From Pseudovirgaria hyperparasitica (Eukaryota > Ascomycota > Dothideomycetes > Acrospermales > Acrospermaceae): a stretch of DNA of 64,000 nt. Location: positions 528,999 to 592,998 of the forward strand of contig NW_022985554.1 in assembly GCF_010093815.1 (NCBI RefSeq), written 5' to 3'. The notes under the pieces are model-generated. The model searched no databases. It saw only the letters and a list, made by a program, of their open reading frames with translations, and was not told where the DNA came from. Positions 46,348-59,500 of this stretch are shown here, in pieces; position 1 is the first letter of the stretch; every line of letters begins with the position of its first letter. The position numbers and the translations under genes were made by a program.

Positions 46348-46706
46348 CGCTGACTGCGGAATACGGACTGACGAGGGGTGGTGTCAAATGGAGCTAGAAG
46401 TCTTCACCCAACTCCAGAACTACCTAACATAAACCGGAGGTGGCGGCTTGGCAACGGGGATAACGCCCCTACTGGAAGGCGCCGAAGAAATCGGCCTCAC
46501 AAACCACCACACGAACCACTATGGGAAACTCGCCCACTGCGGCGCCGTCGTCAAAGCCGAGGCACTGTCGAATCTGAGCGACTTATAAGACTGGAAGTCT
46601 CTGCGCACATTTTGCAGAATCCCGACAGAGTACAAAACTGTTCATTACTACCAGTCTCCATTTTGAGGGCTAGGACGCACAACCACAATCGGACTAATCT
46701 CTCAGC
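46348..46706. promoter_or_regulatory. divergent promoter region, FAM32A-like / MDR reductase
   Basis: 359 bp separate the two start codons, which face apart. No defended motif. The stretch 46450-46560 is CG-rich compared with its surroundings. Confidence 0.5.
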
Positions 46707-48137
46707 ATGTCTACTTTCAACGCCGTACATTTAGCCAAGCGTCCTACCAGCGACATCATACCCGGCGAAACATTTGAAGTCAAAGTGCATCCTACACCTA
46801 AAGAAACAGATCTCAAAGATGGCCAAGTCATTTTTCAAAGCAACTACCTAAGTTTAGACCCGGCTATGCGAGGATGGCTCAAGGGTTGGTCTACCTGGAA
46901 TGAGATATACGTAGCTCGCGCCCCAAGTCAATTTAGACATTGTTGAGATGCAAAGGCCAAGCTGACCCATACACATTACTTTAGATGCCCGTTCCTACGT
47001 CCCACCAGTAAAGATCGGTGAGATAATGCGTGGCGCTGCCGTCGGCAAGGTCGTAGGGTCCAAATCATCAAAGTTTCCTGTTGGCTCCTATGCCACAGCT
47101 ACATGTGGATGGGCTGAGCTCGCAGTTGTTTCAGACAAATATGTCGAGAAGGTCGAGCTGCCGTCCAACGCAAGCATTGCGGATTCGCTCGGTATACTTG
47201 GTACGTAACTTGTCTGCCTTATCGATTGTTTGCTGTGGCGGTGTCAGCCACATGGATTGCAGAAGTCTCTGCGGGTACCTGGAAACCATTCTCCGTCCTC
47301 GGTTCCCCATAACCTCTTCGGGGGACCTTATCAAGACGGGTCTGTCCGCACCCAGGTCCAGACTGCAGCCAATCAACCGCACACCCCTCTTCAAGATATC
47401 AGATAATTCGCACGGTTTTGCGCTAACGACCCAAGGGTTGACGGGACTTACTGCCTATTTTGGCATACTGGACGTTGGTCAGGTCAAGGCTGGAGATTTT
47501 GTGGTTGTCTCGGGCGCTGCAGGAGCCACTGGCAGTGTAGTTGGCCAGATTTGCAAGATCAAAGGCGCAAGAGTCCTGGGTCTGGCCGGTACTGACGATA
47601 AATGTGCATGGCTCATCAACGAACTGGGTTTCGACGCAGCTCTCAATTACAAGGAGCAAAATTTCCCCAAGAACTTCCGTGACGCTACGAAAGGACTCAT
47701 TGACATCTTTTTTGACAATGTAGGAGGTGATATCCTTGACATGGCCCTAGGAAGAGCGAAACCTCACTCACGCTTCGTTATGTGCGGTGGCATCAGTCAG
47801 TACAATGCCGCGGAGGCAAAGGGTCCAAAGAACTACATGATGATCGTTGCCATGAGGATTAGAATGCAAGGATTCATTGTGACTGATTATGAGAGCCAAT
47901 TCGTCGAGGCTAGAAGAGAACTTGCACAATGGATGTCCGAAGGCAAAATCAAGGGCAAACTCCATATTGTTCGTGGTGGGCTTGAGAAAGCTGAACAAGC
48001 TTTGGTGGATTTGTACAAGGGGGTTAACACTGGTGAGTTCCTAATTACTGTGTAATGAGAATGATGCTGACTTTCACCCACTAGGTAAGCTGCTAGTCGA
48101 AATCAAGCCAGATGCAGATACCAAGTCGAAGCTATGA
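46707..48137 (+). CDS. NADP-dependent MDR oxidoreductase (PTGR/LTB4 12-dehydrogenase-like)
   Basis: Exons 46707-46884, 46985-47200, 47436-48032 and 48085-48137 give 347 residues. The introns are 100, 235 and 52 bp. The N-terminal catalytic half has the family landmark NYLSLDPAMRGWLKDARSYV, followed by PPVKIGEIMRGAAVGKVVGS. The cofactor half shows GLTGLTAYFGILDVGQVKAG and VVVSGAAGATGSVVGQICKI with the Ala/Gly-rich nucleotide loop, then FFDNVGGDILDMAL and MRIRMQGFIVTDYE. These are features of the zinc-free leukotriene B4 dehydrogenase / alkenal reductase group, which reduces alpha,beta-unsaturated aldehydes and ketones with NADPH. There are no zinc-ligand cysteines. The 235-bp second intron is the longest intron modelled in the window. 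It has a GCTAAC branch point and a CCAAG acceptor that restore the conserved GLTGLTAYFG. Confidence 0.9.
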
Positions 48138-51100
48138 ACCAACAGAAATTGTTGTACGAGGTGCCGATTTTACTGCATACGTATCACTTATTGCACAGGC
48201 TCAGCCCGGTGCACTTGGTTTTAATGACGAGGAATAAGCATTGGCATAGATAATATAAGAAACAAAGAACCAGGAATCCGGCCCACACCACACAAATATT
48301 CATGTTCCAGGTTAGGAGCGGGCTTACGTGTAGCGCTCCCGAATAAAAGGGCAAGTATTGTCATTTGATGTTCGTCACACCCATACATCCACGGGCGTCA
48401 TAACTAGATGGTCAGTCTCAGTACCCAGCCGTAGCCGCATCTCTCCTATATTACACAAGGCATGGTAGAGGCGATACTGCGATCTAGCACGGCTGAGAGT
48501 GAGCAACACAGCAACATGGAGCGACAACATCAATATGGTATACAAACCCTAGCTTATAATAGCCCCTTGCATGCATATTTCAACAGCAGACAACCCCATC
48601 CAAAATGTGGAGACTCAAATGCCGAAACATTACCCTCGTAATATTCTCCGAAAGTCAGGCAGTATATTTATTTACAGCTGGGAGATGAACCATAGTCATA
48701 GTCCACATTCAACATTTTCAAATTACGCCATGGTACCTCTCTGTCTTAAATTTTCGACGGCTGCGCACATCCCTCTCATTTATTGAGGAGTATTATCGAC
48801 AGTACGCTAAATGCGAGTCTTCAGTGCGAACGGCAACGTCTTAATTCTAGCGTCGGCGATCTCTGTAAGTCAGATAGGAGGAAGCCGAGGACAAGGCTAC
48901 ATTACTACTGTGATGGATTTTGTGCAGTAAAAAGAAATCCATACAGGCGTCATCATGCATGGGCAGACGTCTAACGATTCTGCTCCAATCTGGGTGACCT
49001 CGGGACGAGCACGCTTTTACAGGGGCCCTGGCCGCCAGGATGTACCTGCTCGCAGCGCTGCTTTTGTTGTTTGAAATAGCAGGACGCTTGCATACCGCGG
49101 TAGGTAGACGCGTATAAGCATGTCGTTGAGACAGGACATACCTGCTTCAAACCCCCAAGAAACGTGGCAAAGGAACACAAACACAGGCTACAGTTTATAA
49201 AATCTTCTAAGCGAGCATGGATACCAGGCATTCGACAAAGACTGCGGCCGTATAGATTGCCGTCGGCAACGGCCATGGCCGCCTCCATCTCGTTCGCACG
49301 TGCATGCACAACAGGAGTTCGCCCTTTCAACGTAGATGGACAGAAGGTCGATGACAATAAATAGTCGAATGTCCAGTGCTTGAAATTCGCAACGGGATTG
49401 GACGACTGGAGATCTCAACAACTGCACGGTCGCCCTTGATCTCGGCGATGAGCTCTGAGAGCAGTCTAGGAGCTAACAGTATTGCTTAGCGCCATCGATC
49501 TCGGAGCCCGCCTGCGAGCAACGGTAGCAGTCTAAGGTAACGAGAGGGAGTGATCGATAGTGTAATAGTGGGGTGTAGAAGATGTTCAGGATTGGACAGT
49601 AGTATCTAGTTATCAGATTTCTGCAGAATAATTTGGGCATGGGTAATATGGCCCAGGGGGACGGACAAGGACATGGACCACCAAAGACACCCACCACAAC
49701 TACATTCATCGCTACGGGAGAGCCGTCGCCGCCGCGGTAGCAGCAGTGCGCCGTCAGAGATATTATACCCTCAATTACGATGATTCCATTTCCTGAAGAC
49801 TCACTCCTTGGTCCCGCCATACGATTGCCGCCGAATGGAGCGTGGTCTAACTTCAACAGCGGGACCGTATAGAGAGCCCCAAGCCATCTCATGGTCTGGT
49901 AGCTATCACAGTCGTAATTCGTCATATCTACTAGCTGATGGTGTTTGACGGATGCTTAACAGGCGCCGACTAGTTCTAGCTGGTACCCTGCAGCTCGGTG
50001 GCTTCTTCGGCCTTGGCAGCTTAATTCGACCCCCTACCTTTTGATACTGAACCCTCACACTAAGCAAGCATCGCCTCAACACCGTCTAAAATCACGTTCC
50101 AACCTTGTCATCACCGAAACCTCGATTTTCTTCTTCGTCCTCCATCTTACTCCGTCAGTCTGGTGCCACTCTGTCCCTGATCAGTATTGTGGGCCCGCTA
50201 CAACCCCCGGACTGTGTGTCTCATCCCGCCTGCTATCTACCTCCACCTACGCGTCTGTCCACTATGCGTATCCACCCAAATATGTTTTCGTCGACTGTTG
50301 CCGTACACTCCTCCTAGCACTGGTCTTCGCCACAGTTCTTGTAGACCAGTACGGTAGATGGCAATTATGCCGGCAGCTGTCAAGCTGCCTCAAGGTCCGA
50401 AGAAGCTAGGAACAGCAGAGCGTGCATGTTCAACCGAAATGGCTCGTTGGTGCTGTAGATGACTTTGCCTTGAATTTGTGATATCATGCTACTGCTTGAT
50501 AGCCGGGATCGAAAAAGCACAGTTGCGAACAATTGAGATCAGATTGCTCAGGCCCGCGGGTTGACGCCAGTTCGAAAAAACTCTTCCGCTGACTTTACTC
50601 ATCCGCCCCCCTCCCCATGATACGAACACGTACCTGACAGGCCTAGTCCCTGGCATCCCGCTTCCCGAAGGTCCATGTTATCAAATGCTCGTCTATGTGC
50701 AGGGCTGATAGTTGTTATCATTTGCTCCTTCAATTCCGTTCTTATGGAACCACTCAAGCATATACAACTCCGGCCTCTATTGGGCTCAACAGGCCTACCT
50801 TGTCGCTCTAAAGTGGATAGTGTTTTTTTCATAATCCGCAATGATTGTGCTACCAGTACTGTTTAGGGTACTGTCCTTTCTTCGACAGTCTCTGGCCGAT
50901 CCGACTAGCAGGGCTTCGCGGTCCTCAACGGCATCCTAGCGAGGTTGATCTAGTGAGTTGTGGATTGAGTATGCTGTCACCCTTGTTCTGTTGGTTATTC
51001 ATGATGGGGTCCATACGAGCCACATTGACGCAATCCACCACGCAAGCAATCCTTATATAGGAGCTGCCAATTCTGCCAGAGTATGCAGTTAGTGGTGTTC

Positions 51101-51185
51101 GCTGCCTGACCCCAAATTGTCACTCACTTTGCTCAGTGTAAATTTTTCAGTACTCTATTCTGGAGTGCGTTCCCAGTGACTCATC
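48138..51185. other. 3-kb non-coding stretch upstream of the glucan synthase gene
   Basis: The first 200 bases are the 3' flank of the reductase gene. Frames of up to 150 codons on the minus strand (48971-49357, 49473-49925) have no recognisable domain and unnatural composition. The rest is probably regulatory sequence for the glucan synthase gene. CT-rich runs near 50020-50320 would suit a promoter or long leader. Confidence 0.5.
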
Positions 51186-54100
51186 ATGTTGCACCGCAAC
51201 ATAGGTGTGGTGCTCTTATTCTTCAGTGCTATAGCACTCGCGCTACGCTATGACTCTGCTCACGATGGTTGGAACCTGAACGAAAACAAAACAGCCTTGG
51301 ATCCCGTACACTATGCGGGATCATGGAGCAATGAGACCTACAATCACACCTACAATCCGTCTCCGACCAACTGGAGAATGCCGTTTTATGTGCTCACCCT
51401 CGATCGGTACATCGATGGTGACCCAACCAATAACGAAGCAAATGGTACAAATTTTGAGCACGACTGGCAAACTAATCAATTCCGATTTGGTGGAGATGCA
51501 AAGGGTCTCATGAACAACCTGGACTATATCCAAGGGATGGGAATCAAGGTTAGTATCGACATCACACACAAATACTGGGTGTGACTAAAATTCCTATAGG
51601 CACTCTATATGTCAGGCACCCCTTTCATCAATATGCCGTGGGCAAGTGACGGCTTTGGGCCTCTAGACTTCACACTGCTTGATCATCATCACGGAACCAT
51701 ACAAGATTGGCGGAACTTGATTACGGAAATTCATCGACGTAATATGTACATTGTACTGGACAATACAATTGCGACAATGGGGGACCTTTTCTCCTTCAAA
51801 GGCTATGAGAATGTCTCGACCCCATTCTCATTCAATGAATACGACGTGGTCTACAAGTCGGACCGCCAGTATCTCGACTTTTCTTACAAGAACGAGTGGA
51901 ATGCTTCTTGCCAATACCCGAGATTATGGCAGGCTGATGGCTATCCCATGGCCAATGCTAGCGTTCTTGACGGGATTTCTCATGGCTGTATGGACAGTGA
52001 ATTCGATCAGGTGTGTCTCATGTTCTACATTCTCATTGGGAGTATACTGGTATGCGAACATACTGTTCCTATTTCTGCCACGCAGAATGCATAACACGAT
52101 TGTCGTTGAACTTGGTTTCAATCATGTGGACTTCACTAACTTCTTTGTAGTATGGTGATATTGCTGGTGTAGGAGAAGTTCCCGTGTGGGAGAATCAGCT
52201 CGGGAAGTTCGCCTCTGTCCAAGATCGTCTGCGTTCATGGCGACAAGATGTACTCGACAAGATCAATGTCTTTTCTTGCATGCAGATTTCTATGCTTGAC
52301 ATTGATGGTTTTCGCATCGACAAGGCTGCACAGACACCGATTGATGTCTTTGGGAATTTCTCAGACTATCAACGCACATGCGCCAAACAGTACGGAAAAG
52401 AAAATTTCCTCATTGTCGGTGAGGTTGTGAGTAAGACCCCATACGCATCACTTATCATCGGCCGTGGAAAGGAACCTCAGAATGCATGGGACAACTTCGC
52501 AGATGCGGTCGCAGCCAAAGATGTTCGCAACTCGACTGATTACATTCGCGAGTTCGGCCACAGCGCCCTAGACGGTGACGCGTTCCACTATCCAACTTAT
52601 GGTGGCATTACCAGATTTCTTGGACTTGACGGTCCTATTGGATTGGAGGGAGTCAATTTCGTTGAGATATGGCACGATCTGGTTCGTCATGAGGATATGG
52701 TCAACGCCAATACTGCTGAGTTTGATCCACGCCACATGTTCGGCATGACCAACCAGGACGTTTTCAGGTGGCCTGGGTTAAAGGACGGCATACAACGCCA
52801 CCTTTTAGGTTTATTGATCAATTATTTACAGATGCCTGGTATTCCATTCCACCTATGGGGCGAGGAGCAGATGTTCTACGTACTAGAGAACCAAGCCGCC
52901 GATTATGTTTTTGGCCGGACACCTATGGGCTCTTCTCGCGCTTGGCAACTCCATGGGTGCTACAAAATCGGCCAGGAGGTTTATGTCAATCAACCGTTTG
53001 ACTCTGCAAATCGGGGCTGCGAGGATGATTCTGTCAGTCTCGACCACCGCGACCCGTCCCATCCAATCCGCAACATAATCAAACGGATGTACGAGCTCAG
53101 AGAGCAGTACCCTGTACTGAATGATGGATTTACGGTCGAGACACTTATGAATCGCACTCAAAGTGTGTACCTGCCTGGAAGCTTAGGCATGCCTTCACCC
53201 ACTGGTCTTTGGAGTATTTATCGCGGTCGCACAGCAGCCGTACAGGACCTACAAGGAGGCCAGGGCAACCAGAGCGTCTGGTTAGTCTATCACAATAATG
53301 ATACTATTGCTAACTACACGTCCGACTGTAATAGTAGCAACTATACCGACGTCATTCTCTCCGCGTTTCCGGGTGGTACCACAGTGAAGAACCTTTTCTA
53401 TCCATACGAGGAATACACCCTTGAAAATTCAACGATTCAATTAGGGATTGATGGCGAGACAGAAACTAATGGCTGTCTAACTTCCGTTGAGCTAGCGCCC
53501 TATGGATTCAAAGCATTTGTCCCAGTTGAAACCTTTGAGGATCCTCGTCCAACAATCACGAAAGTTGTGCCAGGTCATGATGAGCGATTAGTCTCGACAA
53601 CATCGGATGGCACCGGACAGGTTGTGCCATTCGAAATCCATTTCTCCACCGAAATGAATTGCGACTCTCTTCGAAATAATATCAGTATATCCTCTACTAC
53701 TAACGACGCATCAACTCCGACCTTCAACAAATCAAGCGTGACATGCCACACAATTGATGCAGAGACTGGTTCCTACGTCGGCTACGTGGCAGGCACATGG
53801 GTTTTCAAAGGAGAATTCGAGAATGTTTCAGACGGCATCCATGTGATCAGCATCAAGAACGTTACCAACGAAGCCGGTAATCAAAGTACGAATGCCTACG
53901 ATGCGTATATGTTTCGCATCGGCCAAAGAACGAACCCAATGGTCTTTCCTGGATCCTCTAACTACTCTACAAGTCTTCTGAATCGCGATGACACGACAGG
54001 AGACCTATATGTTGCTCACAACGCTGCCGGAGCCAATCGTTGGCAGTATTCTCTTAATTGGGCCACCTCTTGGAGTGATTGGATTGACTACGAGCCGGGA

Positions 54101-57100
54101 AACACGACTATTGACTCACAAGCTTGGTCTGGCTCCAAGGCCCAAACTTGGGATGGCCATCATATCATGATTCGTTACTGGAGCGAACTGGCCGGAAGCA
54201 TGGAACACGTACAACATGGCGATCTCGACTTCAGTGGTGGACCGCGACAATGGCCTCACATGCATGTCACAGGCCCATGGAATCTGTATGGATATGATGC
54301 AGGCCTGGAAGACTCAATGAGTCTTGCGTCCGACAGTGGGTGGGAATTTGATTTGATGGTTGAGTGGCCAAGCCAAGTCATTCTTAGTACATGGGGCATC
54401 AATCCTGACGGCCAGCCAGATCTTTCGAAGGTCTATGGAGATGTAGATGGTGATAACATTCTTGATTGGTTGCCCCCAACAAGTCTGTCCGACAATGTCG
54501 TCAACATCTCAGGACCTAGCATGCCGTATACTGGAGTCAGGATCATCGCGCGTGACTCTGACTTGAGATATATTCTCGAGCCTGTTGGCTCGGCCTGGAA
54601 ACAACTGGCGATCTGGCTGCTTCTCGGTATCATTCCTGTATTAACTGCGGTCACCACAGCCTATCTCTTCGTAAGATGTTTCTACCACGTCAAATTCAAC
54701 GAGCTTGGCATCATGAAGAAATCGTCGTCACCTACTTTGGGTCCACTTCCTACACTGGCTGAAAGCTTCTTTGCAGCCCCTGGAAGAAGTACAATGGAAT
54801 TATTCGGCAGCGCAAAGCAGGCACACCCAATGAACCCACAACGTCGCGACGGCTTTGCAACGACTGAGGGAGATAGCAGAAAAACTGTTTTAATCGCTAC
54901 TATGGAATACGAGATTGAGGACTGGGCCGTGAAAATCAAGATTGGAGGTCTCGGTGTCATGGCATCTCTCATGGGCAAAAACTTACAACACCAGAATCTG
55001 ATCTGGGTTGTGCCATGTGTGGGAGGTATTGAATATCCAACAGACCAAACAGCAGAGCCAATGACGATCAAGATCATGGACCAGGATTACACGATCAATG
55101 TCCAGTACCACGCTCTGCGAAATATTACGTATGTTCTACTCGACTCCCCAATTTTTAGAGGGCAGACGAAGGCGGATCCGTATCCAGCCCGTATGGATGA
55201 CATGGAGAGTGCAGTCTACTACTCTGCTTGGAACCAGTGCATAGCAGAGGCTGTCCGTCGCTTCCCAGAAATCGACCTTTATCATATCAACGATTATCAC
55301 GGCTCTATTGCACCTCTCTACCTGCTTCCGGACACGATCCCCGTTGCGCTGTCGCTTCACAATGCCGAATTTCAAGGTCTGTGGTCCGTGAAGACACCAC
55401 AAGCTTTGAAGGAGATTTGCCGAGTGTTCAACCTCAGCAAAGATGTTGTAAGCAGATATGTTCAATTTGGAGAGGTTTTCAATCTTCTACATGCTGGTGC
55501 TAGCTATCTCAGACTACACCAAAAGGGATATGGTGCCGTTGGTGTTTCTACCAAATACGGAAAGCGCTCTTTCGCCAGGTATCCGATCTTTTGGGGCCTT
55601 CCCAAGATTGGTGCACTTCCCAATCCAGATCCAACGGATACTGCTGCGTGGAACAAGACCCTACCTCATGCGGACTCTATTGCCATCGACCAAGAGACTG
55701 AGCAGCAAAGAGGAGCACTCCGTACGCAAGCTCAAGAATGGGCCGGTCTCAAAGTCGATCCCCATGCTGAGCTCTTCGTCTTTGTTGGACGATGGTCGCT
55801 ACAGAAAGGGGTGGATCTCATCAGCGATGTTATGCCCTCTGTCCTTGAGAAGAATCCTAATGTGCAGCTCATTTGTATAGGACCTGTCATCGATCTCAAT
55901 GGCAAGTTTGCTGCATTGAAACTTCAAAAGCTCATGGAAATGTATCCCGACCGAGTTTGCTCTAAGCCTGAGTTCACCATGCTCCCGCCTTATATTTTCA
56001 GTGGCGCTGAATTCGCTTTGATCCCTTCTCGCGATGAGCCTTTTGGTTTGGTCGCTGTCGAATTCGGGCGTAAGGGTGCTCTTGGAGTTGGTTCTCGTGT
56101 CGGTGGCTTAGGACAAATGCCTGGGTTCTGGTTTACAATCGAGTCTAATCAAAGCAAGCACTTGATTCGTCAATTCAAGGCCGCCATCAAAGCTGCGTTA
56201 GAATGTACAACTGAGAACAGAGCAATGATGAGAGCCCGATCTGCTGTGCAACGGTTTCCGGTTGCTCAATGGGTCGAGGGCCTGGAAGAATTACAAGGCG
56301 AAGCAATCAGAATGCACGGTAAAGTGCTATCTCGAGCTCCTTCGTTCATTAGCTTGAAAAGTCCAATCGCCTCTCCCTCGCAGTCCAAAAACAATTCTCC
56401 TCTGCACACTCCAACTATTAGTCGTCGACCTAGTCTTGCTAGCGTATTCGGCGGCCGTATGGGCAGTCGTGTTGGCAGCAGGGCAGCGAGTCCGATCAGA
56501 GAAGAATCGAACGAACCCAATACACAAGAGGAATTACAGAAGGCGCTTTCAAAGACAAAGGAAGGAAGACGAACGGGAAAGAAAGCCAGAATCGCACCAG
56601 CTTCAACATCAGCGGGATCCAATGGCAATTCTATCAATCAACAGGGATTCACAAGTCTGTTAGAGCCAATTGAAAGCAAGAATCTGTATGATCAACAGCA
56701 GGCCACCAACGATTCTTCCGGCTCGTCGTCCTCGTCTTCCAAAAGTACTCGAAGCCAGACCGACCGTCCTTCCCGTGAATCTGACCCCGTGTCACAAGAA
56801 GAAGACGCTACTCGGTCGAATTCTTGGGACTTTGCTACAGGCAGTCCAGGAAGAATGAACACGGCACCGACGACTGCCGCAAATACTCCCGGGCCAAGTA
56901 GAACCCCATCTTTTAGCTTTCCCCAGAATGGTGCACAAAATAGTTACGACTCACTGCCACCGTCGCGGGTGCCTTCTGTTCTGAGTTTGTCGACCGTGGT
57001 TGGTGATGAAAAGAATTACTCTCTTCAGAAAGTAGATCCTTTCTTCACTGACGCACAAGGATACTATTACAAGAGGTACACCAAGATGCTGGAGAACCTC

Positions 57101-58673
57101 AGTGGCAAGACGTCTGAAGGAGAACTGTGCGTGGAAGACTACCTGACAAAGGCTGAGAAAGATTGGTTCAATCGTATGCATAAGGCAAAGCTTGGTGTCA
57201 AGCAATCGGACACTTCTCCTAGGAGCTCTACAAACGAGACTATGATCGGCGAGGCTTCTATCATCGAAGGTCAGGTGGATGAATTTAACCTGGGCGCTGA
57301 CTACGCGCCTCCAACTGGTGTCCGCAAGCTCATGAACTACAAGATCCGAGACTGGCCGCTGTATGCCTTCATAATAGCTTTGGTAAGTGTTTCAGGTCAG
57401 AAAGTAGAGCCGCACTGACAAGTGACAGGGACAAATTCTTGCTGCAAATTCCTACCAGATCACTCTCATCGCTGGTGAGATTGGTCAGACGGCAGAGAAA
57501 CTTTACATCATCGCATCCATTTATCTTGCCAGCTCAATTCTTTGGTGGATCATTTTCCGCAGATGCAAGTCAATTTGGGTCATCTCCACCCCTTTCATGT
57601 TCTACGGTGCAGCCTTCTTTATTCTTGGCATGTCTCCTTACGGGAGCACATATAGCAGCCGAGCCTGGATCCAGAACGTAGCCACTGGACTATACGCAAT
57701 CGCTTCTGGCAGCGGATCCTTGTTCTTTGCCCTCAACTTCGGAAGTGAGGGCGGTTCGGCAGTTCATACCTGGGCGTTTCGCGCCTGTGTTATTCAAGGC
57801 ACTCAACAGATCTACGTCACTGTGCTTTGGTTCTGGGGTAATTACCTCTCGGAGAAGTCTGCTGCAGGGTTTACTGGAACTATGATCACTTCTACTCCTT
57901 ACGTCACAGCAGTCACGACACCTGTCGCAGTAATTCTTTTCGCCTGTGGCATACTTCTATTCCTGGGCCTTCCTGACTACTACCGCAACACCCCGGGCAA
58001 AGTTCCTTCCTTCTATACCTCTCTCTGGCGTCGCAAGATCATCATGTGGTTCTTCGTCGTGGTTCTAATTCAGAACTTCTTCCTCTCCGCACCTTACGGT
58101 CGCAACTGGCGCTACCTCTGGAGCTCCAGCGTTGCGCCAGCCTGGGCCATTGTTATCCTTGTTTTCGTCTTTTTCATCCTCATTTGGGCTGGCGTTTTTA
58201 CTCTGTTTGCAAAACTCTCACACGAGCACTCTTGGATCATCCCTTTGTTTGCAATTGGTCTGGGGGCTCCAAGGTGGGCACAGATGCTCTGGGGCACCTC
58301 CGGCATGGGCTCCTGGGTTCCATGGGCTGGCTCGCCGGTTGCTGGTGCGCTACTAGGTCGTGGCTTATGGTTATGGCTCGGTGTGCTGGATCAGCTTCAG
58401 GGTGTCGGATTTGGCATGATTCTCCTGCAAACAATGACGCGGTTCCACGTTGCATTTACTCTGATCGCCGCGCAGGTGCTTGGTAGCGTTGCGACTATCG
58501 TTGCACGCGCATGTGCGCCCGATAAGCTTGGTCCAGGACCTGTGTTCCCGAATCTGGTGCTAAACCTGAATGGCCTGGGCAATGCATGGTTCTGGATTAC
58601 GATCATCTTCCAGATTTTCATTTGTATAGGCTTCGCTGTGTTTTTCAGGAAGGAGCAGCTATTCAAACCTTAG
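51186..58673 (+). CDS. AGS1: cell-wall alpha-1,3-glucan synthase
   Basis: Exons 51186-51548, 51600-52010, 52151-57382 and 57429-58673 encode 2416 residues. The introns are 51, 140 and 46 bp. The length and three-part layout are those of fungal Ags/Mok proteins. A signal peptide is followed by an extracellular GH13 amylase-like domain (about 40-560; WRMPFYVLTLDRYIDGDP, the Asp in DIDGFRIDKAAQ near 314, and the Glu in GEV). A transmembrane helix lies at about 1075-1095 (IWLLLGIIPVLTAVTTAYLF). The intracellular GT5 glycogen/starch-synthase domain (about 1170-1640) has the ADP/UDP-glucose loop KIGGLGVM near 1188 and the C-lobe SRDEPFGLVAVEFG near 1552-1563. A Ser-rich linker follows, then a multi-spanning C-terminal domain (about 1985-2416) thought to export the polymer. 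The product makes and joins alpha-1,3-glucan of the cell wall outer layer. No amylase-type partner gene lies beside it. Confidence 0.97.
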
Positions 58674-59500
58674 GTGGTATAGGTTTTGTAGAATAGTCAT
58701 GTAAGATTGTGAAGGATACATATGTCATGATAGTAATGATCACAGTAAACACACGGAGCTTTAGGATATCAACGAGACATGGTTTTGTATAGATCAACTG
58801 TTTTCGAGAATTTGTTTTGTTTAGACTAGATACCACATCCGCACCATCGTTAGCGCTACATACCGAATGTTATTATGCAAAGCTGTCAAACTAGACTGTG
58901 CAATATGTAGGCAATACCACGAACGCTAACATAATCTCGTCTATCTTCTATACACCGATCGATACGCCATGATCTCAAACCAGTACGAACGAGATATGTA
59001 CACAACCTTAGCTTATGAATACAGGGTCCGGGACGGCGATATTACCACTAGTACATTCCTCAAAGCAACTTATAAGAGTACTACTCTATCATCACACTTA
59101 TACCTTCTTATATCCTTTAGAATTATAGGTCTTAAGATTCTTTTAACATATAACTTTAGTATATTAAGCTGCTAGTGACTTACTACTATAGACCAATCTA
59201 TTATGATTTAAATTTAATGTAAGTATGCATTGCTATAACTGTAATTCATGAAATGGAGATAATTTGTACACAGCATTTAAGTTTCTATAAGAAATAAGCT
59301 AATATATAATTAGTGTCTTGGCGCTTTCTGTTATACTTATCGGGGGTAACTCCTTCCAGACACGGGACTCTTAGATCATGCGTCGGTCCTAGCTCCCGAG
59401 CTGAATGAACGCTGCTCTCTCTGAACCAGAACTTCACTAAACCACCATCCGCCCCCGCTGCTGGAATTCAATAACGCGCCATGCAAGAAGCCAGCTCAGG
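58674..59500. other. intergenic with a TA-rich segment
   Basis: The left part is the 3' flank of AGS1. 59040-59340 is TA-rich and listed separately. The last 150 bases are the promoter of the hydrolase gene. Confidence 0.6.
59040..59340. repeat. TA-rich island, possible RIP-decayed repeat
   Basis: The composition shifts to TA-rich words (cttaagattcttttaacata, tatgatttaaatttaatgta), with CG nearly absent from about 59060 until 59340. It resembles the 41.7-42.06 kb island in texture, though I see no long shared string. Confidence 0.45.

Noticed and set aside
49473-49925. 150-codon minus-strand frame upstream of AGS1
   Set aside because: No domain, odd composition with many Cys/Pro/Tyr, and no splice partner.
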